A stretch of DNA of 64,000 nt from Cupriavidus oxalaticus (GTDB lineage Bacteria; Pseudomonadota; Gammaproteobacteria; Burkholderiales; Burkholderiaceae): contig NZ_CP038634.1 of NCBI RefSeq assembly GCF_004768545.1, positions 124,001 through 188,000 on the forward strand, in the 5' to 3' direction. This document shows, in pieces, positions 44,929-55,327 of this stretch (its first letter is position 1; every line of letters begins with the position of its first letter). The notes below the pieces were generated by a model. The model had not been told where the DNA came from, searched no databases, and worked only from the letters and a program-made list of their open reading frames with translations. A program made the position numbers and the translations under genes.

Positions 44929-46653
44929 ATGGTGCGCAGCGTGAAGACGGACGACAGGATGACGAGGGGGGCTTCCCTGGTGGCGATGGCGACGGCAATG
45001 GCCGCGGCCTTCGCCTGCGGCACGGCGGCCGCGCAGGCGGAAGCGCCGAAATATGGCGGCACCATTGAAGTCGGCTCGGTCTACCCCACCATCTCGGCAT
45101 TGTCGTGGGACCTGGGCGACTGGAACTGGAAGCAGAACTACGACACCGGCCAGGTCTACGAGCAGCTCTTCGCCGCCGACCTGTCCAAGGCCCGCCGCAA
45201 CGGCGGCAAGTACGCCTTCCAGGCCGACGCCTGGCTGCCCGAGGATGCCATCCGCGGCGAACTCGCCGAAAGCTGGAAATGGACCGACCCGCTTACGCTC
45301 GAGGTCAAGCTGCGCAAGAACGTACGCTTCCCGGCCAAGCCTGGCGTGATGGAAGAGCGCGAGCTGACGGCAGAAGACGTGGTGTTCAGCTACAGCCGCC
45401 AGAACGCCAGCGCCAAGAAGATTCCCACCTACTTCGACCACCTGAGCAAGGTCGAGGCCGTCGACAAGCATACGGTCGTGTTCCGCTTCAAGGAATTCAA
45501 TGCGGAATGGGACTACCGCTTCGGCTGGGGCTACTACTCCGGCATCATGCCCAAGGAGGTCGCCACCGCGGGCGCCGCGAACTGGAAGAACGTCACCGGC
45601 TCCGGCCCGTTCACGCTGACCCAGTTCGTGCAGGGCAATTCCAGCACGTATGCGAAAAACGCGCAGTACTGGGACACCGAAAAGATCGGTGGCAAGGACT
45701 ACAAGCTGCCCTTTGCCGACAAGGTCGTGCTGCGCACCGTCAAGGACGAGGCCACCCGCAACACCATGCTGCGCACCGGCAAGCTCGACGTGCTGGAAAT
45801 GGTGCGCTGGACCGCCGTCGATGAACTGAAGAAGAGCGCGCCGCAACTCAAGTGGTCCCGCTGGCTGTCCTACACCGGGCAGTACCTGGCCCTGCGCGTC
45901 GACACCAGGCCGTTCAACGATATCCGCGTGCGCCGCGCGCTGAACATGGCGGTGAACAAGCAGGAGATCGTCAAGCAGTACTACGGCGGCAATGCCGAGT
46001 TGTTCGCCTATCCGCAGCACCCGGACTACACCGGCTATTTCGAGCCGCTGAGCGCGATGCCGGAATCGGTCAAGGAGCTGTTCACCTACAACCCGGAGAA
46101 GGCGAAGAAGCTGCTGGCCGAGGCCGGCTACCCGAAGGGCTTCAAGTTCAAGGTGCAGGTCTGCGCCTGCAGCCAGGACCATATGGAAATGCTGCCGCTG
46201 ATCGCAGCGTACCTGGAGCAGGTAGGCGTGCGCATCGAGATCCAGCCGATGGAGTATGGCGCCTTCCTGTCGGCGATGACCACCAAGACCAATGCGCCGG
46301 GCTACATGATGAGCAACGGCCATACCAACCCGACCACGACGATCCGCAAGAGCTTCGTCGCCGGACAGGTGTGGAACGCCTCGCAGTGGAACGACCCCAG
46401 GTTCGATGCCCGCGTCAACCAGGCCTTCCAGATGCGCGACCTGGGCAAGCGCCAGGAAGCGCTGCGTGCCATGACGCGCGACATCCTGGCCGAAGCGCCG
46501 TATATCTGGCTGCCGACGCCCTACCTGTTCACCGCGTGGTGGCCGTGGGTCAAGAACTACGACGGCGAGCTGCGCGCCGGCGCGGTGCGCAATGGGCCCA
46601 TTTATGCGCGCGCCTGGATCGACCAGGAGATGAAGAAGAAGCTCGGCTTCTGA
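44929..46653 (+). CDS. ABC transporter substrate-binding protein (family 5, DppA/OppA-like)
   Basis: A 574-residue periplasmic binding protein, long for the family. A signal peptide ends near A-Q-A (residue ~36), then the extracellular solute-binding family 5 fold: L-A-E-S-W-K-W-T-D-P-L-T-L-E-V-K-L-R at ~105-122, F-R-F-K-E-F-N and R-R-A-L-N-M-A-V-N-K in the second lobe. An AAAGGAG site precedes the ATG. Ligands of this fold include peptides, nickel, opines and glutathione. The neighbouring acyl-CoA genes argue for a carboxylic or amide-containing catabolic substrate. Confidence 0.92.
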   Translation: MVRSVKTDDRMTRGASLVAMATAMAAAFACGTAAAQAEAPKYGGTIEVGSVYPTISALSWDLGDWNWKQNYDTGQVYEQLFAADLSKARRNGGKYAFQADAWLPEDAIRGELAESWKWTDPLTLEVKLRKNVRFPAKPGVMEERELTAEDVVFSYSRQNASAKKIPTYFDHLSKVEAVDKHTVVFRFKEFNAEWDYRFGWGYYSGIMPKEVATAGAANWKNVTGSGPFTLTQFVQGNSSTYAKNAQYWDTEKIGGKDYKLPFADKVVLRTVKDEATRNTMLRTGKLDVLEMVRWTAVDELKKSAPQLKWSRWLSYTGQYLALRVDTRPFNDIRVRRALNMAVNKQEIVKQYYGGNAELFAYPQHPDYTGYFEPLSAMPESVKELFTYNPEKAKKLLAEAGYPKGFKFKVQVCACSQDHMEMLPLIAAYLEQVGVRIEIQPMEYGAFLSAMTTKTNAPGYMMSNGHTNPTTTIRKSFVAGQVWNASQWNDPRFDARVNQAFQMRDLGKRQEALRAMTRDILAEAPYIWLPTPYLFTAWWPWVKNYDGELRAGAVRNGPIYARAWIDQEMKKKLGF

Positions 46654-46681
46654 TCTTCCCACCGACAACCGGGACGCAACC

Positions 46682-47671
46682 ATGGCAGAGCCAATCCTGC
46701 AGGTGAAGAACCTGACCACGCGCTTCCGCACCGACCGCGGCGTGGTCACCGCGGTGGACCGGGTCTCGTTCGACGTGGCCGCCGGCGAGACGCTGGCGAT
46801 CGTCGGCGAGTCGGGTTCGGGCAAGAGCGTGACCGCGCTGTCGATCCTCGGCCTGATCCCGCAGCCGCCCGGCGTCATCGAGTCCGGAGAGATCCGTTTC
46901 GAGGGACAGGATCTGCTCAGGCTCAAGCCGGCGGCCATGCGCGCCATTCGCGGCAACCGCATCGCGATGGTGTTCCAGGAGCCGATGTCGTCGATGAACC
47001 CGGCGCTGACGGTGGGCAAGCAGATCGCCGAGCCGATCCGCGTGCACCAGGGCCGCGCCTGGGGCGATGCCTACGAAGAGGCCGCGGAATTGCTGGCGCA
47101 GGTGCATATCCCGGAGCCGCGCAGCCGCGTCCACGCCTATCCGCACCAGTTCTCGGGCGGCATGCGGCAGCGCGCGATGATCGCGATGGCGCTGGCCTGC
47201 AAGCCGAAGCTGATCATCGCCGACGAGCCGACCACCGCGCTCGACGTCACCGTGCAGGCGCAGATCCTGGATCTGCTCAAGGGGCTGGCGCAGCAGGCCG
47301 GCACGGCGCTGATCCTGATCACGCACGACCTTGGCGTGGTGGCGCGCTATGCCGACCGCGTCGCGGTGATGTACGGCGGGCGGCTGGTGGAGACGGCGAC
47401 CGCGGACGAACTGTACCGCCATCCCGCGCATCCCTACACGCGCGGCCTGATGGCATGCGTGCCGCGCCTGGATGGCGACACCAGCCAGCCGCTGGTGCCG
47501 ATCGACGGCCAGCCGCCCGACCTGACCGCGCTGGGCCCGGGCTGCGCCTTCCTGCCGCGCTGCCGGCTGGCGCAGGAACAGTGCCGCCAGGCGCCGCCCG
47601 AGCTGCGCGTGATTCCTGTGCGGACTTCCGACCAACACCTCAAGGCTTGCTTCCTCCATGACGCCCATTGA
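46682..47671 (+). CDS. ABC transporter ATPase (DppD-like)
   Basis: A 329-residue ATPase. Walker A G-E-S-G-S-G-K-S at residues 43-50, signature F-S-G-G-M-R-Q-R-A near 158, Walker B L-I-I-A-D-E-P near 178, and the C-terminal oligopeptide-transport extension with clustered Cys ([14 protein letters not shown]), which in relatives holds an iron-sulphur cluster. Its 3' end overlaps the next ATPase gene by 14 bases. Confidence 0.94.
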   Translation: MAEPILQVKNLTTRFRTDRGVVTAVDRVSFDVAAGETLAIVGESGSGKSVTALSILGLIPQPPGVIESGEIRFEGQDLLRLKPAAMRAIRGNRIAMVFQEPMSSMNPALTVGKQIAEPIRVHQGRAWGDAYEEAAELLAQVHIPEPRSRVHAYPHQFSGGMRQRAMIAMALACKPKLIIADEPTTALDVTVQAQILDLLKGLAQQAGTALILITHDLGVVARYADRVAVMYGGRLVETATADELYRHPAHPYTRGLMACVPRLDGDTSQPLVPIDGQPPDLTALGPGCAFLPRCRLAQEQCRQAPPELRVIPVRTSDQHLKACFLHDAH

Positions 47672-48758
47672 CACGCCCCTGGCGCGCAGCGTCGCGCCGC
47701 CTGAGCGCACGGATCGCACGGATCGCACGCATGGCAGCGCAGGCGCCGAGGCGCCGGCCAGTCGTCAGCCGCCCCAGGCCGGCGACCCGATCCTCCAGGT
47801 CGAAGACCTGAAGGTCCATTTCCCCGTGACGCGCGGTGTGCTGCTCAAGCGGCAGGTCGGCTCGGTCAAGGCGGTCGATGGCGTCTCGTTCACGCTGCGC
47901 CGCGGCGAGACGCTGGGGCTGGTGGGTGAAAGCGGCTGCGGCAAGTCCACCACCGGGCTGGCCATCATGAAGATGCTGCCCGCCAGCGCGGGCCGGATCG
48001 CCTTCGATGGCGAAGACCTGGCCGGCTTCAGCGGCGCGCGCGAAAAGCGCTTCCGCCGCAGCGTGCAGATGGTCTACCAGGACCCGTTCGCGTCGCTGAA
48101 CCCGCGCATGAAGGTGCGCGACATCATCGCCGAGCCGCTGCACGTCCACGGCCTGGCCGGCGATCGTGCCGCGCTGCAGGCGCGCGTGGCCGAGCTGCTC
48201 GACATGGTCGGCCTGCTGCCCTACATGGCCGACCGCTATCCGCACGAATTCTCGGGCGGCCAGCGGCAGCGCATCGGCATCGCCCGCGCACTGGCGCTGA
48301 AACCGAGCCTGATCGTCTGCGACGAGCCGGTGTCGGCGCTGGACGTGTCGATCCAGGCGCAGGTGGTCAATGTGTTCATGGCGCTGCAGCGCAGCCTGGG
48401 CCTGTCCTACCTGTTCATCGCCCACGACCTGGCGGTGGTGCGCCATATCAGCGACCGCATCGCGGTGATGTACCTCGGCCGCATCGTCGAGATCGCCAGC
48501 CGGCACCAGCTCTACGCGGAGCCGCGCCACCCGTACACGCGCGCGCTGCTGTCGGCGGTGCCGGTGGCCGACGTGCGCGCTGAACGCCAGCGCCAGCGCA
48601 TCGTGCTGCAGGGCGAAGTCCCCAGCCCGATGCATCCGCCTTCGGGCTGCCGCTTCCATACGCGCTGCCCTTCGGCCATGCCCCAGTGCCGCAGCGCCGA
48701 CCCGGTGCTGCGCGACCAGGGCGACGGCCAGATGGTGGCCTGCCACCTGTACGACTGA
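47658..48758 (+). CDS. ABC transporter ATPase (DppF-like)
   Basis: A 366-residue ATPase with a ~35-residue Pro/Ala-rich N-terminal extension. Walker [10 protein letters not shown] near residue 92, signature [10 protein letters not shown] near 198, Walker B L-I-V-C-D-E-P near 218, then the Cys-containing C-terminal extension (C-R-F-H-T-R-C-P). It completes the five-component importer. It converges on the TetR gene. Confidence 0.94.
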   Translation: MTPIDTPLARSVAPPERTDRTDRTHGSAGAEAPASRQPPQAGDPILQVEDLKVHFPVTRGVLLKRQVGSVKAVDGVSFTLRRGETLGLVGESGCGKSTTGLAIMKMLPASAGRIAFDGEDLAGFSGAREKRFRRSVQMVYQDPFASLNPRMKVRDIIAEPLHVHGLAGDRAALQARVAELLDMVGLLPYMADRYPHEFSGGQRQRIGIARALALKPSLIVCDEPVSALDVSIQAQVVNVFMALQRSLGLSYLFIAHDLAVVRHISDRIAVMYLGRIVEIASRHQLYAEPRHPYTRALLSAVPVADVRAERQRQRIVLQGEVPSPMHPPSGCRFHTRCPSAMPQCRSADPVLRDQGDGQMVACHLYD

Positions 48759-48806
48759 CATCTCGCGGCAAACCCCCCGGGCGCTGCCGCGCCGGTTCAG
48801 CTCAGT

Positions 48807-50039
48807 TCAGCGCAGCAGGCCCATCATCATGGGCCGCACGAACAGATCGGCGGCGTTGTCGGCGGTCGCGTCGCGGACCCAGCGGCGCAGCTCGACCGCG
48901 GCGTTGATCATGCCATGCACCTGCAGCGCGGCGATCGACTGGTCCAGCGGCCGGATCGAGCCGTCCTGCATGCCCTGCACCAGGAAGCGGACAAAGCGCG
49001 TGGACAGACGCGCCATGTCCTGCATCTTGGCGATGCGCATCTCTTCCGGCAGCGCGCCGTAGATGGTCAGCCGCAGCAGCGGTCCCTGGCTGGAGAACTG
49101 GTAATGCACCAGCGCGCGCGACACCGCGCACAGCTTGTCCCAGCCGGTGCCGGGCATCTCGTCGACCAGCGTCTGGGTATCGCGGATCACCGCCGACATG
49201 CGGTCGAAGCATGCGGAGATGAGGTCGTCCTTGTTCTCGTTGTGGTGGTAGAACGCGCCCTTGGTCAGGTTCAGCCGCGCCGAGATCCGGTCCGCCGAGG
49301 CGCCACGGTAGCCCTGCTCGTTCAGCAGCTCGGTGGCGGCGCGCAGGAACGCCTGCTGCGTTGTTTCCGGCTGTCCCAGCGTCGGCAGCAGCGCTTCGGC
49401 ATCCAGCTCCGGCTGCCACGCGGTGCCGGGCGCGGCAATGCCATTGAGCACGATGTCCGCCAGCGTCTGCGCGACCTTGGGGTAGTCCGCCGGTTCGTAG
49501 CGTTCGATCCAGCTCATCGCGCCGCTGGTCAGTGACAGTAGCAGGTGGGCCCGCGCGCTCAGCGCGCTGCGCTGTGCCGGGTCGGCGGGCGTGGCATCGC
49601 GCAGCAGCCCGCGGATCTGCCGGAACATGTCGTTGTAGGCGGAGAACGCCACGTCGGCATGGCTGGCCGGCAGCGCGCGGATCTCACGGAAACTCATCAG
49701 CTCCGGCCGCTCCCCCGCCGCGGTGCGCGCCAGCCGCGCGACGAACAGCGCGATAAAGGCGGCGACGCGCTCGCCGGCGCTGCCGTGCTGCGCAGCCGCG
49801 CCGGCCAGGCCGCGCATTTCCTCGATGGTGCGCATCAGGCAGGCCAGCACCAGGTCTTCCTTCTTGCGGAAGTAGTACGTGATGCTGTTGGTGTTCAACC
49901 CCACCAGCTGGCCGACGTCCGACAGCGTCGTGCCGCGCACGCCCTTGCGGTTGAACAGCGCCGCGGCGGCATCGAGGATGCCTTCGCGCTTTTCGACATA
50001 ACGGCGGGTCTGCCTGGCTTCCGACTGGTCCGTGAGCAT
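48807..50039 (-). CDS. Double-headed TetR regulator (two TetR DNA-binding domains)
   Basis: A 410-residue protein with two TetR helix-turn-helix domains in tandem. The first, at residues ~17-65, has I-L-D-A-A-A-A-L-F-N-R-K-G and T-L-S-D-V-G...T-N-S-I-T-Y-Y-F-R-K-K-E; the second, at ~225-275, has F-L-R-A-A-T-E-L-L-N-E-Q-G and A-S-A-D-R-I...T-K-G-A-F-Y-H-H. Each is followed by a ligand-domain-like helical region. TetR proteins usually carry one such domain and dimerise. It is divergent from nothing but converges on the ABC operon, the likely target. A -10 box lies at 50095-50100. Confidence 0.92.
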   Translation of the reverse strand: MLTDQSEARQTRRYVEKREGILDAAAALFNRKGVRGTTLSDVGQLVGLNTNSITYYFRKKEDLVLACLMRTIEEMRGLAGAAAQHGSAGERVAAFIALFVARLARTAAGERPELMSFREIRALPASHADVAFSAYNDMFRQIRGLLRDATPADPAQRSALSARAHLLLSLTSGAMSWIERYEPADYPKVAQTLADIVLNGIAAPGTAWQPELDAEALLPTLGQPETTQQAFLRAATELLNEQGYRGASADRISARLNLTKGAFYHHNENKDDLISACFDRMSAVIRDTQTLVDEMPGTGWDKLCAVSRALVHYQFSSQGPLLRLTIYGALPEEMRIAKMQDMARLSTRFVRFLVQGMQDGSIRPLDQSIAALQVHGMINAAVELRRWVRDATADNAADLFVRPMMMGLLR

Positions 50040-50094
50040 GAGCGGTCCGGTGCGCGGATGGGCGGACCGGTTTTTCGAAGATACGGTACCAGGG

Positions 50095-50100
50095 ATTATA
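50095..50100 (-). promoter_or_regulatory. -10 box upstream of the double TetR gene
   Basis: A consensus TATAAT on the minus strand, ~55 bases ahead of the ATG at 50039, with no convincing -35. The 190-bp gap to the kinase gene holds nothing else I can support. Confidence 0.35.
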
Positions 50101-50230
50101 AGCGGGGGTTTTGCGCGTGAGATATCGGGATGTTCCCGCTTTGCCGCACGTACCTTATTATCCAGACAGTATTCGGCATCTTGGTGGCATCGGCCCCGAA
50201 GACCTGAAGCATATGCACCGCGCAAGCCCG

Positions 50231-53200
50231 TCAGGGGTCGTGCGCCGCAGCCGGTGCCGGAGAGAGGAACACCGGCAGCCGGAACATGAACTCGCTGCCG
50301 CCACTGCGGCGGCGCCTGGCCACCAGCGTACCGCCGTGCGCCTCGACGATCGAGCGGCAGATCGCAAGCCCCATCCCCATGCCGTCGTCCTTGGTGGTGA
50401 AGAAGGCATCGAAGACGCGCGGCAGCACATCTTCGGCAATGCCGGTCCCGTGATCCTGCACGCTGACCACCACCATCTCCTGGGCCTCCTGCTCGCGGTA
50501 CGAAGCCACCAGCAGCTCGCGCTGCTCGACCGGCGTGCCGGCCATGGCGTCGAGCGCGTTGGTGACCAGGTTGAGCACCACCTGCTGGAGCTGTACGCGG
50601 TCCGCTTCCACCTGCGTGGCGCCGGCAGTCAGCCGGGTCACGGCCCTGACGTGGTGCGCGTCCAGATCGGGCCGCACCATCTCCAGCACCTCGCGCAGTA
50701 CCTCGTCCGGAGAAAGCGGCGCGAGCACCGCCGGCGCCTGCCGCGCCAGCGCGCGCAGCGCACGCACGATGTCGGCGGCGCGCAGCGCATGCTGGCGGAT
50801 AAAGGCAAGGCCCTCCAGCGCCTCTCCGAACTCCGGCTGCGGCCGCTTCAGCCAGCGCACGCTGGCATCGGCGGTGGCGACAATGGCTGTCAGCGGCTGG
50901 TTGACTTCATGGCCGATCGATGCCGCCAGCGTTCCCATCACGGTCAGGTGCGAGGTGCGGGCCAGCTCGGCGCGCGCATCGCGCAGGCCGATCTCGGCGG
51001 CCACGCGGCGGTTGTTCTCGCCGATCAGCTGCTCGTACAGCCGCGCCGTTTCCAGCGAGATCGCGACCTGCGGCGCCAGCATCTCCAGTTCGGCGACATG
51101 GTTCGCACCGAACACGCCCGGAGCGTTGTTGTTCTCCAGGTAGACCGCGCCGATCAGGCTTTGTCCACGCACCAGCGGCAGGCACAGCACCGAGCGCACG
51201 CCGCTGTCGATGGCGGCCCTGGTGCGGATCGACGGTGCGTCGACCATGGCGTCGGCTAGCACCAGCGTCTGGCGCGTGCGCAGCACGCTGTTGAGCACCG
51301 CCAGCGGCAGCGCGTGCTCGGTAGGCGGCGCCGAGCCAAGTGCCACCGTCACCCTGTCGTCGAGCACCCGGCCCGAGGCCTCGATCATCGGCTCGTCATC
51401 CCGCATCAGCACCAGCAGCCCGTAGCGGGCGCCCGCGTGCAGGATCACGGTGCTCAGCAGGCTCTCGACCAGCCGATCCATCACGATCTCGCTGGACAAC
51501 GCACGCGCCGCCTGCCGGCCGAGTTCCCAGCTGGCGGCCGGCGGTGCCGGCGTGCCGTCGGCCACGGGTGCGCCGAGCTGCGGATACTGCGCGGCCAGCA
51601 GCGTCGCCTTGTGTTCGGCGCCCCAGCGCTGGTAGCACGCGCGCGCCAGCGCCAGGTGCTGCCGGGCCGCCGTATGCAGGTCGTGCCGGGCGCACAGCAT
51701 GCCGGCCAGTTCATGCGCCAGCGCCTGCTCATGCACGAAGCCCGCTGCAGCTGCCGCCTCGGCCGACTGCTCGTAGCAGGCCAGCGCGCGCAGCGGATCG
51801 CCATCCGCCTGGGCCAGCGCGGCATCGACCAGCAGCAGCTTGTTGCGGAACGTCAGCGGATTGAGCGCTGCCCAGCGCGCGAAGCAGGCGCGGTGTGCCG
51901 CAATGTCGGCGGCCGCCTGCGGTGCCTGCGCGTGCGCCAGCGCAATGCCGAGGAACAGGCGGCAGTCGGCCACATTGATATGCGCGGGCGCGGACCAGAT
52001 CAGTGTCTCGGCCTGGCGCAGGCTGTGCACCGCCTGCGCAAACTGACCGAGGAACACCGCGGCCATGCCGTCGTACAGGTAGATCCAGAAGCGGGTCGGC
52101 AACGAGTTGCTGCGTGCCAGCCGCTGCGCGGCGGTGCCGCAGTGTGCGGCGTCCTCCTGCCAGCTGCTGCTTTCGACACCTTCGCCGCCCTCGCCACGTT
52201 CGTCGCCGCGTTCGTCGCCAACACGCAGCCGCTGCACGAAATGCAGCTGCGAATGCAAAATCAGCTCGATGTCCCGGTACTGGACCTGGCGCGTCAGCGC
52301 CAGGCCGCGCGCGATCTCTTCCGCCACCAGGCACAGGTGCTCCCCCATGACCAGCAGGTCGGACGCGATATGGTTGCAGGCATAGCAGGCCATGCCGATG
52401 TCGCCGGAGGCGCGCCCGAGCGTCACGGCTTGCTGCGCGTGGCTCAGCGCATACGACAGCGGACGCGTCCAGGCGCTGACCTGGTCCACGGCGACCAGCG
52501 TCGCGATGCGTCCCGCTTCATAGCCATGGTGGTCGATCAGCGCCATCGCCGCCTGCCCGTATGCGAGCCCGTCCTCGTACGCCTCGTACAGGCTGGCGAT
52601 AAACACGCCGAACCATGACAGGCCGTACGGAGACTCCGGCGTGGCGCCATGGTCGAGGGTCAGCTCGACCATCTTGGCCACATGCAGGAAGCTGATGCCA
52701 TCGCGCACGAACAGCGAAGAAATCAGCGTGGACAGCAGCCCCATCACGGCATGGATGCGCGGGTCATCGGTGGCGGGCAGCGACGCCAGGGTGGCGATCG
52801 GGCGCGTGCCGAGCGCGGCGCGCACGGCGTCGTAAGCGTCGCGCATGCGCTGCGACGACGGCGCGCGCTCCAGGTGTACATCGAGCAGCGCCAGGCCAGA
52901 CAAGGCCGCATTGATCGCGCCTTCGTAGTCCGAGCGCACGGTCTGCAGGCTGGCGCGCAGGCGGTACACGGCGGCCTGGTCGAGCGCGTCATGCGCGCGA
53001 GCGAGCAGTGCATCGATGCCCTCCGACGCGGCATCGAGCCGGGCCTGCGCCAGCAGGCATTCGCAACGCAGCAGGTTGGCGGCGTAGGCCAGGCCATAGT
53101 GCGCTTCCCACCAGTCCGGCTGCATCAGCGCCTGGGCCGTGTCCATGTAGTGCAGCGCCTGCCCGATCGCGCCCGAGCGCCAGGCGCGCCGCCCCGCCAC

Positions 53201-54565
53201 CAGCAGCACCTCGACGAAGGCCACCCGCTGCGGCATCGGCAACGCCTGGCTGGCCCGGACGGCTACGCGCTCGATCTGGTTGCAGATCTCGAACGCATGG
53301 TCCGCCAGCTGGCCGCGCCAGTGCTCAATCATGATCCGCGCGATGCGCGCGTGCTCGGCGGGGCGCGCATGCGGCTCGATCATCGAATACGCGGATTCCA
53401 GTATGCGGTCGTGCTGGAACGCGTAGCCGCACGGCGCCTGCACCAGCAAGCCGGCCTCGACGAACGGCTGCAGCTGGCTGGCCAGCTGTGCGGCGCTGAC
53501 GCCGGCCACGCGGGCGAGCAGGCCGGCGTCGGCGCGCAGCCCGACGCAGGCCAGCTGCTGCAGCAGTCCGGTACCGGCGCGGGGCAGCCTGGCAAAACGC
53601 CGGATCATCAGGTCGACGACGTTGCCGGTGTAATGCTGGTCGTCGACCTCGGCGGCATGCCAGTCCCAGCCGGTGCCGCAGGCCTGCCTGGTCAGTACGC
53701 CGTCGTCGACCAGCGTGCGCAGCAACTGGTAGGAAAAGAACGGGTTGCCCGCGGTCCGGTCGTGCACGGCGTGCGCCAGCGCCGCGATACGCGCGGGCGG
53801 CTCGTCGAGCGCGGCGCCGACCAGCTCGGCCAGGTCAGCGGGCGCCAGCGGCCTGACGGGGATGCGCGTGACCGCCAGCGCGCCGCCGCGATTGGCATGC
53901 AGCAGCCACGAGAAGCGTTGCTCGACGTCCTGGCCGTGGTCCCGGTACGCGGCGATCAGCAGGATGCCGCCCGGACGCTGCACCGTGAAGGCTTCCAGCA
54001 GCGCGACGGTGAACGCGTCGGCCCACTGCAGGTCGTCGAAGAACAGTACCAGCGGCTGGCCCGGCGCGGCAAAGGCGGAAAAGGTGGCCAGCAGTGCCCC
54101 GAGTGCGCGGGCCTGCGCCTGCTGTGCCGGCACGTTGGCCAGCGGCGCCGTGCGGCCCAGCACCTGTTCGGCCTCCGGCACCAGTTCGGCAACCACCCGG
54201 CCCTGGCCCGCCAGCATGCCCAGCCAGCGCTCGCGCTGCGGCGCCAGCGTGGCCGGCGGCGCATCCAGCAAGCCAAGCGTAAGCCCGAGGATGGCCTGCG
54301 CCACCGGCGCATACGGAATATCGAGCTGGAGCTGGTCGCTCTTGCCGGCGGCAATGCGGGCGCCGGTCTGCGCCGCGGCCTGGCGCGAGAAGGCATTGGC
54401 CAGCGCGGACTTGCCGGTGCCGGCACCGCCGGCGACCAGCACAAGCTCGGACTTGCCGCTCAGGCACACGCGTCCCAGCGCATCGGCCAGCAGCGCCATC
54501 TCGCGGGCGCGCCCTACCAGGCGCGCCGGGACTTGCAGCGCCGGTGGCGCCGGCTTACCCGTCAC
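50231..54565 (-). CDS. Large ATPase-GAF-sensor histidine kinase
   Basis: A 1444-residue protein. An AAA/MalT-like ATPase (Walker A G-G-A-G-T-G-K-S near residue 40, Walker B V-L-F-F-D-D-L-Q-W near 165) leads into a long TPR-like helical region (~370-1000), a GAF domain (~1050-1200), HisKA with phospho-His in S-I-G-H-E-V-N-Q-P-L-T, and HATPase (N-L-V-T-N-A-L-D-A-M; F-F-T-T-K-D-D-G-M-G-M-G-L). It resembles the trifunctional Ser/Thr kinase-ATPase-histidine kinase proteins but lacks their N-terminal protein kinase. GTG start overlaps the response regulator stop (GTGA), so the two are a coupled pair. Confidence 0.9.
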   Translation of the reverse strand: MTGKPAPPALQVPARLVGRAREMALLADALGRVCLSGKSELVLVAGGAGTGKSALANAFSRQAAAQTGARIAAGKSDQLQLDIPYAPVAQAILGLTLGLLDAPPATLAPQRERWLGMLAGQGRVVAELVPEAEQVLGRTAPLANVPAQQAQARALGALLATFSAFAAPGQPLVLFFDDLQWADAFTVALLEAFTVQRPGGILLIAAYRDHGQDVEQRFSWLLHANRGGALAVTRIPVRPLAPADLAELVGAALDEPPARIAALAHAVHDRTAGNPFFSYQLLRTLVDDGVLTRQACGTGWDWHAAEVDDQHYTGNVVDLMIRRFARLPRAGTGLLQQLACVGLRADAGLLARVAGVSAAQLASQLQPFVEAGLLVQAPCGYAFQHDRILESAYSMIEPHARPAEHARIARIMIEHWRGQLADHAFEICNQIERVAVRASQALPMPQRVAFVEVLLVAGRRAWRSGAIGQALHYMDTAQALMQPDWWEAHYGLAYAANLLRCECLLAQARLDAASEGIDALLARAHDALDQAAVYRLRASLQTVRSDYEGAINAALSGLALLDVHLERAPSSQRMRDAYDAVRAALGTRPIATLASLPATDDPRIHAVMGLLSTLISSLFVRDGISFLHVAKMVELTLDHGATPESPYGLSWFGVFIASLYEAYEDGLAYGQAAMALIDHHGYEAGRIATLVAVDQVSAWTRPLSYALSHAQQAVTLGRASGDIGMACYACNHIASDLLVMGEHLCLVAEEIARGLALTRQVQYRDIELILHSQLHFVQRLRVGDERGDERGEGGEGVESSSWQEDAAHCGTAAQRLARSNSLPTRFWIYLYDGMAAVFLGQFAQAVHSLRQAETLIWSAPAHINVADCRLFLGIALAHAQAPQAAADIAAHRACFARWAALNPLTFRNKLLLVDAALAQADGDPLRALACYEQSAEAAAAAGFVHEQALAHELAGMLCARHDLHTAARQHLALARACYQRWGAEHKATLLAAQYPQLGAPVADGTPAPPAASWELGRQAARALSSEIVMDRLVESLLSTVILHAGARYGLLVLMRDDEPMIEASGRVLDDRVTVALGSAPPTEHALPLAVLNSVLRTRQTLVLADAMVDAPSIRTRAAIDSGVRSVLCLPLVRGQSLIGAVYLENNNAPGVFGANHVAELEMLAPQVAISLETARLYEQLIGENNRRVAAEIGLRDARAELARTSHLTVMGTLAASIGHEVNQPLTAIVATADASVRWLKRPQPEFGEALEGLAFIRQHALRAADIVRALRALARQAPAVLAPLSPDEVLREVLEMVRPDLDAHHVRAVTRLTAGATQVEADRVQLQQVVLNLVTNALDAMAGTPVEQRELLVASYREQEAQEMVVVSVQDHGTGIAEDVLPRVFDAFFTTKDDGMGMGLAICRSIVEAHGGTLVARRRRSGGSEFMFRLPVFLSPAPAAAHDP

Positions 54566-55221
54566 TGGCCGGCCTGGCAGAGGCCCAGCTGCTGTGCCAT
54601 CAGCACCAGCTCGGCAAAGGTGCGCGCCTTCATCTTGCGCATGGCCTGCCCGCGATGGATCTTGACCGTCACCTCGCTGATGCCGATTTCGGCCGCGATC
54701 TGCTTGTTCAGCAGGCCGGACACCGCCAGGCCCATGACCTCGGCCTCGCGTGGCGAAAGGGTCTCGTAGCTGGCGCGCAATTCGTCGGCCTTGCGCGCGC
54801 CTTTGCGGCGCAGGCGGTCCCTGGCCAGCGCGGCGCTCACCGCGTCGAGCAGGTCCTGGTCGCGGCACGGCTTGGGAATAAAGTCCACGGCGCCGGCCTT
54901 CATCGCGGCCACGCTCATGGCGATGTCGCCGTAGCCCGTCATGAAAATGATCGGCAGCGGCACGCCCATGCGCGCCAGCCGGCCCTGCAGGTCCAGGCCG
55001 CTGGGGCCGCGCAGCCTGACGTCGAGCACCAGGCAGCATGGGGTATCGGGCAACGGAAAGGCCAGCAGCTCGGCGGCGGACTCGAACAGCACCGCGCTCA
55101 GGCCGACCGAGCGGAACAGGTTGCCGAGCGCATGGCGCACGCCGGCATCGTCGTCGACGACCAGTACGGTCGCGTCATCGCAGGCACTGTCGTCGGCAGG
55201 CTCCAGGCTTGGGGATGTCAC
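54562..55221 (-). CDS. FixJ/NarL-type response regulator
   Basis: A 219-residue regulator. The receiver (~14-130) has the acidic pair V-V-D-D-D, phospho-Asp in L-V-L-D-V-R-L and the conserved Lys in I-P-K-P. The C-terminal LuxR-type helix-turn-helix has L-S-P-R-E-A-E-V-M, N-K-Q-I-A-A-E-I-G-I-S-E-V-T-V-K-I-H-R. It is the cognate partner of the large kinase and probably controls the divergent isochorismatase operon through the palindrome at 55328-55347. Confidence 0.93.
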   Translation of the reverse strand: MTSPSLEPADDSACDDATVLVVDDDAGVRHALGNLFRSVGLSAVLFESAAELLAFPLPDTPCCLVLDVRLRGPSGLDLQGRLARMGVPLPIIFMTGYGDIAMSVAAMKAGAVDFIPKPCRDQDLLDAVSAALARDRLRRKGARKADELRASYETLSPREAEVMGLAVSGLLNKQIAAEIGISEVTVKIHRGQAMRKMKARTFAELVLMAQQLGLCQAGQ

Positions 55222-55327
55222 GGTCTGCTCTCCAGGGCGCGCGTGCGGGGGCGCACGAGCAGCGGATTATAACCAGCAGGCCGCCATCGGCAATGACCGT
55301 CATGCCAGCACGGGAGAAGTGCACGTC

